A DNA stretch of 14,101 bases, taken from NCBI GenBank assembly GCA_002347705.1, contig DDWY01000032.1, positions 1-14,101 on the forward strand. Direction: 5' to 3'. Below the pieces are notes generated by a model. The model ran no database searches. It saw nothing but the letters and a program-made list of their open reading frames with translations, and was not told where the DNA came from. The translations under genes were made by a program, and so were the position numbers. Origin of the DNA: Anaerolineaceae bacterium UBA2274 (lineage in GTDB: Bacteria > Chloroflexota > Anaerolineae > Anaerolineales > Anaerolineaceae). Numbering within the stretch: position 1 is the first letter of the stretch; each line of letters opens with the position of its first letter. Below, piece after piece: positions 6,704-12,951 of this stretch.

Positions 6704-7936
6704 ATGATCAAACTCCTTCATTTTGCTGATGCTCATATCGACATGGCCAATTACGGTCAGCACGACGCCGCCACCGGACTGCCGCAACGTGTGATGGATT
6801 TCCTGAAATCCCTTGACGTTATTGTTGACACTGCCATAAGCGAGAAAGTTGACCTGGTCATTTTCGCTGGCGACACCTACCGCGATCGTTCACCGGCGCC
6901 GACTTTTCAGCGCGAGTGGGGCAAGCGCATCATGCGCCTTTCGCGCGCAAAAATCCCCACCCTGCTGCTCACTGGCAACCACGACGTCTCCCCCTCGCAG
7001 TATCGCGCGCATGCCATCCAGGAGTTTGACACCCTCAGCCCGGATTATATTCACGTCGTCAGTTCACTCAAGCTGCTTGGTCCGGATGATTTCGACGGCG
7101 TGCCTGTGCAGATTGTTGCCATCCCCTGGATCACGCGTTCGGGCATATTGTCTTCTTTGACGACGGACTCTTCCAATGAGGAAGATCCCCAGGAATTGAT
7201 TGAACAGGCATTAAACGACTGGCTGGAGCAGACCATTTCCGATCTTGATCCTGATCTGCCCACCATTCTGACCGCGCATGCTTCCATCGCCGGGGCAAAG
7301 TTTGGAAGTGAACAGACGGTCAAAATTGGTCGGGATGTGGTCCTGCCGCCTGGTCTGGTGGCAAATCCGGCGCTCGATTACGTGGCGCTGGGGCACATCC
7401 ACCGCTACCAGGACCTCAACCAGGGCTCACACCCGCCGGTTATTTACCCCGGTTCGATTGAGCGTGTGGATTTTGGCGAGATCAACGAGGAAAAAGGCTT
7501 CATTATCGCTGAAATTGAAAAGGGTCACACAGATTTCCGCTGGCAGCAGCTGCCTGTTCGACGCTTTTTGGATTATCGGGTTGAATTGGAAGATCTGCTA
7601 GGTGTCAATGAAAAGATCATGGCTGCATTGCCATCCAGCGAAGAGTTGGCAGACGCGATAGTACGGTTGACACTCGTTTATCCCAGTGACCTTGAAACTC
7701 TGATTGATGAAGCGCGCATTTATGATCACGCGCAAAATGCCTTTGGTTTTCAGTTGATCAAGAAGCCCATTACCGAGGCGCGAACACGTCTTGGTGACAG
7801 TTTTGAGGCCAGCAGCATGACCCACGCGGAGCTCTTGGAGCTCTACTGGAAGCGCCAGCACATTGAGGATAAAGACGAGCGCGAACGCCTGCAGAAACTG
7901 GCAGAAGAACTTATCTCCCAGTCACAGAGCAGCTAA
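6704..7936 (+). CDS. sbcD: SbcD/Mre11-type DNA repair exonuclease
   Basis: A 410-residue calcineurin-like metallophosphoesterase of the SbcD/Mre11 kind, which with the SbcC ATPase cleaves hairpins and blocked DNA ends. All the metal-binding motifs are visible: D9-A-H11 in HFADAHID, GD with D57 (FAGDTYRD), GNHD (N92, H93), TAH (H192) and GHIH (H231, H233). The C-terminal third (about 290-410) is less conserved and ends in a charged helix, where SbcC or DNA would bind. No sbcC is present in either direction, which is unusual because the pair is normally an operon; a distant SbcC or independent action is possible. The ATG has no ribosome site but a TATAAT 6 nt before it. The gene converges on the next one with a 17-nt gap. 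Confidence 0.88.
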   Translation: MIKLLHFADAHIDMANYGQHDAATGLPQRVMDFLKSLDVIVDTAISEKVDLVIFAGDTYRDRSPAPTFQREWGKRIMRLSRAKIPTLLLTGNHDVSPSQYRAHAIQEFDTLSPDYIHVVSSLKLLGPDDFDGVPVQIVAIPWITRSGILSSLTTDSSNEEDPQELIEQALNDWLEQTISDLDPDLPTILTAHASIAGAKFGSEQTVKIGRDVVLPPGLVANPALDYVALGHIHRYQDLNQGSHPPVIYPGSIERVDFGEINEEKGFIIAEIEKGHTDFRWQQLPVRRFLDYRVELEDLLGVNEKIMAALPSSEELADAIVRLTLVYPSDLETLIDEARIYDHAQNAFGFQLIKKPITEARTRLGDSFEASSMTHAELLELYWKRQHIEDKDERERLQKLAEELISQSQSS

Positions 7937-7953
7937 GGCAATCTTCCTGTTCC

Positions 7954-8667
7954 TCAGGGCGTCCACTCATCGTGGATGATTGCCATCAGGTAATATGCCC
8001 CATCCCCGCTTTGCTGAAAGCCCAGGCGCAGCGATTGCCAGTCCAGGTAACCATACTCTTCTGTTCCCGGTTGGAAGTACTCAACATAATGCCCGTCGGG
8101 GTAGACCTCGGCGAAGTTGTCGATGGTGTTGCTGGCTTTGCGAGTGGGATCCAGCAGTAGTGACCACGCCTGGGTTGGGGTTTGGCTGGTGACGTATTCC
8201 GGCCAGTACTCTGCAATGGTGAGGGTTATATCCATACCGCTGCCTGCCTGCACACCCCAAAGGTAAACTTGCTGATTGCTTCCGAATGCCGCCACTTCTT
8301 CCCTGCTAAAGACCAGGTCCGTTTCCACATTGACATAGCCATAAGGAGAAATGCGCACTCCCAGTTCAGGGTGAATGAAAGGCGCTAATGCGGCAAAATC
8401 CTGGCTTTGAAGGAGAGGGAGAATTTCAGCAGCCAACGCCTCAAAAGAGAATTCAACAGGCTCTAACGGCTCACTCGCATTTTCGAGGTCTGCAATTTGG
8501 GTTGAGAGGGTGTTGATTTGCTCCTGCGCGGCCAACAGTTGCTCAGAAAGCAATTGGTTTTGCTGCTGGAGCTGCTCAAGTTCTATGCTGTTGCCCGGGG
8601 CAGCCGCCAGGCAGCCTGTTAGGGTCAGAGCGAATGCGATCAACAAAGAGAAGAGATTTTTGTTCAT
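7954..8667 (-). CDS. Lipoprotein with N-terminal coiled coil, unknown function
   Basis: A 237-residue lipoprotein. The signal peptide (MNKNLFSLLIAFALTLTGC) carries a clear lipobox LTGC with Cys19. Residues about 28-63 are a Glu/Gln/Leu heptad-like coiled coil, which probably makes the protein oligomeric or projects the C-terminal domain from the membrane. The folded domain (about 72-237) is acidic and aromatic-rich (SPYGYV, EYWPEY, YFQPGTEEYGYLDW), and I do not recognise it. The start is secured by a GGAGG Shine-Dalgarno sequence about 5 nt upstream. It has its own promoter-like TACAAT and a palindrome just downstream of it. A stress or envelope sensing role would be guesswork. Confidence 0.8.
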   Translation of the reverse strand: MNKNLFSLLIAFALTLTGCLAAAPGNSIELEQLQQQNQLLSEQLLAAQEQINTLSTQIADLENASEPLEPVEFSFEALAAEILPLLQSQDFAALAPFIHPELGVRISPYGYVNVETDLVFSREEVAAFGSNQQVYLWGVQAGSGMDITLTIAEYWPEYVTSQTPTQAWSLLLDPTRKASNTIDNFAEVYPDGHYVEYFQPGTEEYGYLDWQSLRLGFQQSGDGAYYLMAIIHDEWTP

Positions 8668-8682
8668 AGATCCTCCGGATCG

Positions 8683-8700
8683 AGGCGTAGAATCACGCCT
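8683..8700. promoter_or_regulatory. 18-bp palindrome at lipoprotein promoter (possible operator)
   Basis: AGGCGT (8683-8688) and ACGCCT (8695-8700) form a perfect inverted repeat with a 6-nt spacer. On the minus strand it directly abuts the -10 hexamer and covers the expected transcription start, a typical repressor position. It could equally be a small leader hairpin. Confidence 0.4.
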
Positions 8701-8706
8701 ATTGTA
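8701..8706 (-). promoter_or_regulatory. -10 element of the coiled-coil lipoprotein gene
   Basis: TACAAT on the minus strand matches five of six -10 positions and leaves a leader of about 28 nt that includes the GGAGG ribosome site. No clear -35 is found; the region about 17 nt upstream is a T-rich run. Confidence 0.4.
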
Positions 8707-8799
8707 CTTAAGACGAAGTCACAGAAAAAATGTTCCCATCATTGACCGTTGGAAATCATTAACAGCGATTATCTGCTTAAATTTGAGCTTTGATCAATT

Positions 8800-9669
8800 T
8801 TACAGCAGCTGACTGAAACGGATCGCGTCCAGCATGCGCGCCAGGCGCACCGTTTCCCTCACGTCGTGCACGCGCAGAATGTCAGCCCCGTGCAGCACGC
8901 CCCAGGCGTTGGCTGCCAGGCTGCCCTCCAGGCGCTCTCCCTGGGGCAAATTGAGCGTGTGCCCAATAAAGCCTTTGCGGGAGATGCCCAGCAAGATCGG
9001 GAAGCTCAGATCGCGCAATTCGTCAATGTGCTTGAGTAAGAACAGGTTTTGCTCGGTTGTTTTGCCAAAACCGATCCCGGGGTCAATAATAATTCTGTCT
9101 GGCCTCACCCCTGCCTCAATAGCTGACTCCGCAGCCTCTGCCAGCCAGTCGCGCACCTCGGTTACGATATCCTCATACTCTACGCCCTCATAGCGTCCGC
9201 CGAGCTCACTGGTGACTGCTTGCGCCCCTTGGGTGCGATTGTGCATCAAAATTGCGGTAGCGCCAGCCTCGGCTACCGTGCTTGCCATGGCTGGATCATA
9301 GCGAAAGCCCCAGATGTCATTGATGACCTGCGCCCCTTCCGCCAGGCATGTGCGGGCGGTTTCAGCTTTGTAAGTATCAATCGAGAGAATGACGTTCGGC
9401 ATTGCTTCACGCAGGGTTTTCACAACGGGTAATAAGCGGCTTAATTCCTCGTCCACACTGATTTCCACCGCTCCGGGACGAGTGGATTCTGCGCCTACGT
9501 CGAGGATGTCGCAGCCATCCTGCATGAAATGCTCTGCTTGCAGCATCGCCGTGCGGATATAGTCACGTTCTCTGAGCAGCCCATCGCCAGAGAAACTGTC
9601 GGGAGTCAGGTTGATGATGCCCATGATATACGTTTTTTTGCCGAGTTCTGGCAGCAGTTCATTTTTCAT
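8800..9669 (-). CDS. folP: Dihydropteroate synthase
   Basis: A complete 289-residue DHPS, which joins p-aminobenzoate to a pterin pyrophosphate in folate synthesis and is the sulfonamide target. The motifs fall in order along the TIM barrel: IMGIINLTPDSFSGDG (N20), ILDVGAESTRPGA (D57), LSIDTYKAETA, INDIWGF (N117), LMHNR, IIDPGIGFGKTTEQNL (D196, K203), LLGISRKGFIG (S230, R231, K232) and ILRVHDVRET (R266, H268). I place the start at 9669, because GAGGTGA lies just upstream; the in-frame ATG at 9702 lies inside the preceding gene. Only 7 nt separate it from the stop of the LysM lipoprotein gene, and that stop is part of the ribosome site, so translation is likely coupled. No other folate genes are present. 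Confidence 0.97.
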   Translation of the reverse strand: MKNELLPELGKKTYIMGIINLTPDSFSGDGLLRERDYIRTAMLQAEHFMQDGCDILDVGAESTRPGAVEISVDEELSRLLPVVKTLREAMPNVILSIDTYKAETARTCLAEGAQVINDIWGFRYDPAMASTVAEAGATAILMHNRTQGAQAVTSELGGRYEGVEYEDIVTEVRDWLAEAAESAIEAGVRPDRIIIDPGIGFGKTTEQNLFLLKHIDELRDLSFPILLGISRKGFIGHTLNLPQGERLEGSLAANAWGVLHGADILRVHDVRETVRLARMLDAIRFSQLL

Positions 9670-9676
9670 ATTCACC

Positions 9677-10663
9677 TCAAGGAATGTTGGCGTGCGCTTC
9701 AACGAACAATTTCAAGTCTGCAATCTCCCCCTGCATGGCATAAATTCTAAAAGTAAATGGAATGGAACTACTGGTGGAAAGCGGGACTTCTGCCTCCCAG
9801 CGGCGCAGCCCAAGCACCTGACCGTCCAGGTCATAGACCACGCCCAAGACCCAGACGTAGTCGGCTTCACCTTGCGCGATGTTCAGCATGCCCGCTGCTT
9901 CCGCAAAGCTCGCGCCGGCAGCGATGGCTGGCGGCTCTGCTGCAATTTCCGCCTCCAGGTAGCGCGCGTCATCCGGCATGACCGGCAGCCAATCTGTAAT
10001 TTGCGCGCTGACTTCAAAAGCTTCCGGAATGGGAGCTGAGAAATAAGCTACGGCGGGCATCGTCTCTTGGGCTGGCAGGATGTTGAGCGGTAAAATACCA
10101 TCCATCTCCAATGTGATGCCCGCGCCACTCAGAGTAAAGCGCACAGAGGGATTTTCCACGGGCGATTCGCTGGTGTTTTCAAGCTGCGCAAAGCAGTAAG
10201 CACCTCCCAGCGCATCCTGATAGCAGATTGGCGCCATGGCCATTTGCAGAGGGCTGAAAGGGTCTGGCGTTTGGACGGGGAGTTCTGGGTTGGTGCCTGT
10301 TGCGGGTGGTGTGGGAGTGATGGGGATGGTCAACACTGTCCCAACGCTCATCATGTTGGGGATCACGGTCGGGTTGGCGGCTTTGAGTTCATCCAGTGAG
10401 ATACCGTATCTGAGTGCCACACCAAACATATCGTCTTTCTCGGTGACGGTGTAAGTGACCGGTGCGGGTGTTGGAGTGAGTGTGGGGCTTGGTGTTGGGC
10501 TTGGCGCGAGCGTATCAGTCGGCAAGGGTGTCGCGCTGGGGGCTGGCACAAGCGTATCAGTCGGCAAAGGCACGATCGTAGGCAGGCTGACATCCCCTAC
10601 GGCGCAGCCTGCAAGAGTTAGCAGGAAGAAAATCAAGGTATATGTTCCAGGTTTTAACATCAT
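9677..10663 (-). CDS. LysM-domain lipoprotein
   Basis: A 328-residue lipoprotein starting at the first of two adjacent ATGs (10663 or 10660). The lipobox LAGC puts the lipidated Cys at residue 20. A Thr/Pro-rich linker (about 26-68), containing the repeat PLPTDTL twice, joins a LysM domain (about 69-114; YTVTEKDDMFGVALRYGIS, LKAANP, GTVLTIP), which normally binds peptidoglycan GlcNAc. A second Thr/Pro linker leads to a C-terminal domain of about 190 residues that I do not recognise; it resembles beta-sandwich domains (PSVRFTLSGAG, VWVLGVVYDLDGQVL) and has a CYQ...AYCF cysteine pair. The stop overlaps the folP ribosome site. A -10 TATAAT lies 6 nt before the ATG and there is no Shine-Dalgarno sequence, implying a leaderless message. 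A longer start at 10696 would put the promoter inside the gene. Confidence 0.85.
   Translation of the reverse strand: MMLKPGTYTLIFFLLTLAGCAVGDVSLPTIVPLPTDTLVPAPSATPLPTDTLAPSPTPSPTLTPTPAPVTYTVTEKDDMFGVALRYGISLDELKAANPTVIPNMMSVGTVLTIPITPTPPATGTNPELPVQTPDPFSPLQMAMAPICYQDALGGAYCFAQLENTSESPVENPSVRFTLSGAGITLEMDGILPLNILPAQETMPAVAYFSAPIPEAFEVSAQITDWLPVMPDDARYLEAEIAAEPPAIAAGASFAEAAGMLNIAQGEADYVWVLGVVYDLDGQVLGLRRWEAEVPLSTSSSIPFTFRIYAMQGEIADLKLFVEAHANIP
10509..10567 (-). repeat. 17-bp direct repeats in the LysM lipoprotein linker
   Basis: AGCGTATCAGTCGGCAA occurs identically at 10509-10525 and 10551-10567, 42 nt apart, encoding the PTDTL repeat in the first Thr/Pro linker. Exact identity over 17 nt suggests a recent slippage or recombination duplication. 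Confidence 0.75.
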
Positions 10664-10669
10664 TTTTGC

Positions 10670-10702
10670 ATTATACCCCGCCCCCTGAAAATCCAATTTT
10701 CA
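10670..10702 (-). promoter_or_regulatory. LysM-folP promoter with -35 region palindrome
   Basis: On the minus strand TATAAT (10675-10670) ends exactly 6 nt before the ATG at 10663, the leaderless arrangement. Upstream, in the place of a -35, is the perfect inverted repeat TGAAAAT-CCA-ATTTTCA (10686-10702), a possible regulator site. No TTGACA-like hexamer is seen at standard spacing. Confidence 0.5.
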
Positions 10703-10810
10703 AGCCGCTCTTCCGCTAAGGTCTCTGGTGAGCGTGTGCGGAAAATCAGGCGGAAAAAAGCGCGTTCCAATTCATATTCCACAAATCATCCCAAATTGCG
10801 TGTGATTGGG

Positions 10811-10816
10811 TACAAT
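10811..10816 (+). promoter_or_regulatory. -10 element of surE, leaderless arrangement
   Basis: TACAAT ends 6 nt before the ATG at 10823, and the intervening CCAGGC offers no usable ribosome site. No consensus -35 is evident. The geometry is identical to the sbcD-like and LysM genes. Confidence 0.5.
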
Positions 10817-10822
10817 CCAGGC

Positions 10823-11635
10823 ATGACACATCAAAAAAGACCTCAAATTCTCCTGACCAACGATGATTCCATCAATTCCCCCGGATTGTGGGCGGCTGCG
10901 GAAGCGCTTTCGGAACTCGGATTCGTGCATGTGGTTGCGCCGCGTGAGCAGCAGACATCCATGGGGCGAGCGCTGCCGCGAGACACCGACGGTTTCATAC
11001 GCCCGCAAAAGTTGATGGTGCACGGAAAGGAATGGGAAGTCTACGGCGTCGGCGCAACTCCAGCTCAGGCTGTGCTGCACGGCGTGCTGGAAGTAATCGG
11101 ATTTAAGCCGGATCTGTTGGTGTCGGGTATTAACTATGGAGAGAACCTGGCGTCAGGCATAACGGTCAGCGGCACAGTCGGTGCGGCGCTTGAGGGGGCT
11201 TCGATAGGGATACGAGCAATGGCTGTTTCACTCGAGACTCCTATGACGGAGCACTTTGACCTCTCTGACCGGGTTGACTTCTCAACGGCTGCCTGGTTCA
11301 CACGTTTCTTTGCTGAAAAACTCCTGCAGAAGACCATGCCTTTTGATGTGGACGTGCTCAAAGTGGATGTACCCTCTGACGCAACCCCGGAGACGCCCTG
11401 GGTGGTGACGCGTCAATCGCGCCAGCGCTATTTTTACGCCAAAGCGAAGGATCCCTCCATCACGGAAGGCTCACGGAATATGGGGTATGAGGTGCGGGTT
11501 GACCTGGAAGGTCTGGAAGAGGATGGCGATCTCAAGACCGTAAAACTGGACAGGAAGGTGTCTGTGACTCCTGTCAGCCTGGACCTGACATCGCGGGTGG
11601 ATCTGCAGGATTTCAGACGTTTGCTGGAGGATTGA
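10823..11635 (+). CDS. surE: 5'/3'-nucleotidase SurE
   Basis: A 270-residue SurE, a divalent-metal phosphatase that dephosphorylates nucleoside monophosphates and is linked to stress survival in other bacteria. The N-terminal ILLTNDDSINSPGL supplies the metal-binding D14 and D15. VVAPREQQTSMGRAL carries the conserved Ser46, and LVSGINYGENLASGITVSGTVGAALEG carries Asn104 and the Ser/Gly-rich metal and phosphate site. The usual GTPADC segment reads GATPAQAV here, a mild departure. The C-terminal part (about 185-270) is divergent and ends in a helical stretch. I choose the ATG at 10823 because the motif starts 8 residues later and a -10 lies 6 nt before it; the longer open frame from 10736 would include the promoter. 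It stands alone and converges on ychF. Confidence 0.93.
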   Translation: MTHQKRPQILLTNDDSINSPGLWAAAEALSELGFVHVVAPREQQTSMGRALPRDTDGFIRPQKLMVHGKEWEVYGVGATPAQAVLHGVLEVIGFKPDLLVSGINYGENLASGITVSGTVGAALEGASIGIRAMAVSLETPMTEHFDLSDRVDFSTAAWFTRFFAEKLLQKTMPFDVDVLKVDVPSDATPETPWVVTRQSRQRYFYAKAKDPSITEGSRNMGYEVRVDLEGLEEDGDLKTVKLDRKVSVTPVSLDLTSRVDLQDFRRLLED

Positions 11636-11641
11636 TTTTGC

Positions 11642-11700
11642 GGAGGTTTTTGCGCTTTTGCGCGTTTTTTTGACATGTCAAAAACGCACAACCTCGGTAA
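11642..11700 (+). repeat. Dispersed hairpin repeat, copy B (likely bidirectional terminator)
   Basis: This is the second copy of the repeat at 4165-4220, in opposite orientation. It is strongly palindromic: GAGGTT (11643-11648) pairs with AACCTC (11690-11695), and inside GCG-T7-GACA (11662-11675) pairs with TGTC-A5-CGC (11676-11687), centred on TTGACATGTCAA. It begins 6 nt after the surE stop and ends 27 nt before the ychF stop on the other strand. The T and A runs on each side of the stem would suit termination of both genes. Confidence 0.75.
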
Positions 11701-11727
11701 TTCATGTTCCAAAAAAGTTATGAACAA

Positions 11728-12798
11728 CTAAATATTGAACCGTATCTCGATGATGTCGCCGTCTTCGATGATGTAATTCCTGCCTTCAACGCGCAAGCGG
11801 CCTTTGGTGCGGGCTTCGGCGGTGCTGCCGTAGATAAGCATGTCCTGGAAAGAGAGGATTTCAGCGCGGATGAAGCCCTTTTCCATATCTGAATGAATCA
11901 CACCGGCAGCCTCGCGGGCATTGGCACCTTTGCGCAAGGTCCAGGCGTGGACTTCCTTCTCGCCAGCGGTAAAAAATGAGTGTACTCCCAAAAGATCATA
12001 CGAGAGTTTAATCAGGCGCGACATGCTCGGCTCTTCAATGCCGTATTCTTCCAAAAAGATAGCCGCATCTTCAGGGTCAAGCGCGATGATGTCAGCTTCA
12101 AGTTTGGCAGGCAGGCTGACAGACTGGGTATGGGGATGAGGACTGGTATAGTCCACAGCCGGCTGGTCTTCAGACTGATTGAAGACCACAATTTGCGGTT
12201 TGCGGCTCAGGAAGCCAAAGCTGGAAAGGGTTTTGTCCTCTTCGGCGCTAAATTCGTAGTGGCGCAGGGGGAGCTCCTGGTTGAGCACTTTTTCCAAGCG
12301 CTCAAATAACTCAATTTCAGCCTGGATGACATCCCGCGGACGGCTTACACCGCGCCGGTGTTCTTCCTTTAGCTTTTCCAGGCGGCGTTCCACCATCACA
12401 AGATCGTTGAGCATAAACTCAGTATCCATGGTTTGGATGTCGCGCAGGGGATCGATGCTGCCAGCGAGATGCGGAACGCTGGCGTTTTCAAATTGGCGCA
12501 CCACGTGCAAAAAACCATCCATTTGCGCGAGTTGATTGACCATCACTCCGGGCAGTCCGGCACGCCCCGCGCTGCCATCCAAGCCGGCAATGTCGGCATA
12601 GGTGACTTTGGCGCGCACGATCTTTTTGGGGCGAAAGATCTCGCAAAGCTTATCCACGCGCGGGTCGGGCACATCCACAACAGAAGTGTGAACTTCCATC
12701 TGACCAGTGGACATATCCGCAGCGATATTGGCGCGCGTAAGTGCTTTGTAGAGAGTAGTTTTGCCAGATTGGGGCAGGCCGATGATTCCAAGTTGCAT
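11728..12798 (-). CDS. ychF: YchF/Ola1-family ATPase with TGS domain
   Basis: A 356-residue YchF-type P-loop NTPase, an Obg-related protein that binds ribosomes and prefers ATP. The P-loop is GLPQSGKT (7-14), where the common form is GLPNVGKS. G3 is DIAGLDG (69-75). G4 is NQSE (207-210) instead of NKxD; a Glu here is the family feature linked to ATP preference. A helical insertion (about 135-175) is followed by the C-terminal TGS region (about 273-356; EVHAWTLRKG, AAGVIHSDMEKGFIRAE, EDGDIIEIRFNI). I use the ATG at 12798: it has TTGGAG 6-7 nt upstream, and the 43 extra residues of the longer frame match nothing in the family. The sequence belongs to a more divergent YchF branch than the E. coli protein. 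Confidence 0.93.
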   Translation of the reverse strand: MQLGIIGLPQSGKTTLYKALTRANIAADMSTGQMEVHTSVVDVPDPRVDKLCEIFRPKKIVRAKVTYADIAGLDGSAGRAGLPGVMVNQLAQMDGFLHVVRQFENASVPHLAGSIDPLRDIQTMDTEFMLNDLVMVERRLEKLKEEHRRGVSRPRDVIQAEIELFERLEKVLNQELPLRHYEFSAEEDKTLSSFGFLSRKPQIVVFNQSEDQPAVDYTSPHPHTQSVSLPAKLEADIIALDPEDAAIFLEEYGIEEPSMSRLIKLSYDLLGVHSFFTAGEKEVHAWTLRKGANAREAAGVIHSDMEKGFIRAEILSFQDMLIYGSTAEARTKGRLRVEGRNYIIEDGDIIEIRFNI

Positions 12799-12823
12799 GT
12801 TGACTCCAAAAAGATAATACTGG

Positions 12824-12829
12824 ATTATA
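12824..12829 (-). promoter_or_regulatory. -10 element of ychF
   Basis: A perfect TATAAT on the minus strand, followed by a leader of about 20 nt with the GGAG ribosome site. The best -35 candidate, TTCAGG, lies about 19 nt upstream and is weak. Confidence 0.5.
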
Positions 12830-12884
12830 CCGCAGCGATTGAACATACCCTGAATTGACCATAATTTAATGAGCCAGTCGATTT

Positions 12885-12914
12885 TTGAAAAAGAATTTTT
12901 CCGCATGATAAAAT
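12885..12914 (+). promoter_or_regulatory. Promoter of the tandem-domain lipoprotein gene
   Basis: TTGAAA (12885-12890) and TAAAAT (12909-12914), each five of six consensus, are spaced by 18 nt, and TG at 12906-12907 extends the -10. The leader would be about 30 nt and ends in a GGAGGAAG ribosome site. This is among the most complete promoters in the window. It lies in the 153-bp gap divergent from ychF. Confidence 0.65.
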
Positions 12915-12951
12915 CAAAAAACGGCATCTTCTATCAATGCCTGGAGGAAGA

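Noticed and set aside
10736..10822. 29-residue N-terminal extension of SurE
   Set aside because: SurE proteins begin a few residues before the TNDD motif, and the extension covers the -10 element.
12799..12927. 43-residue N-terminal extension of YchF
   Set aside because: It would contain the TATAAT promoter and matches no YchF; the internal ATG has its own Shine-Dalgarno sequence.
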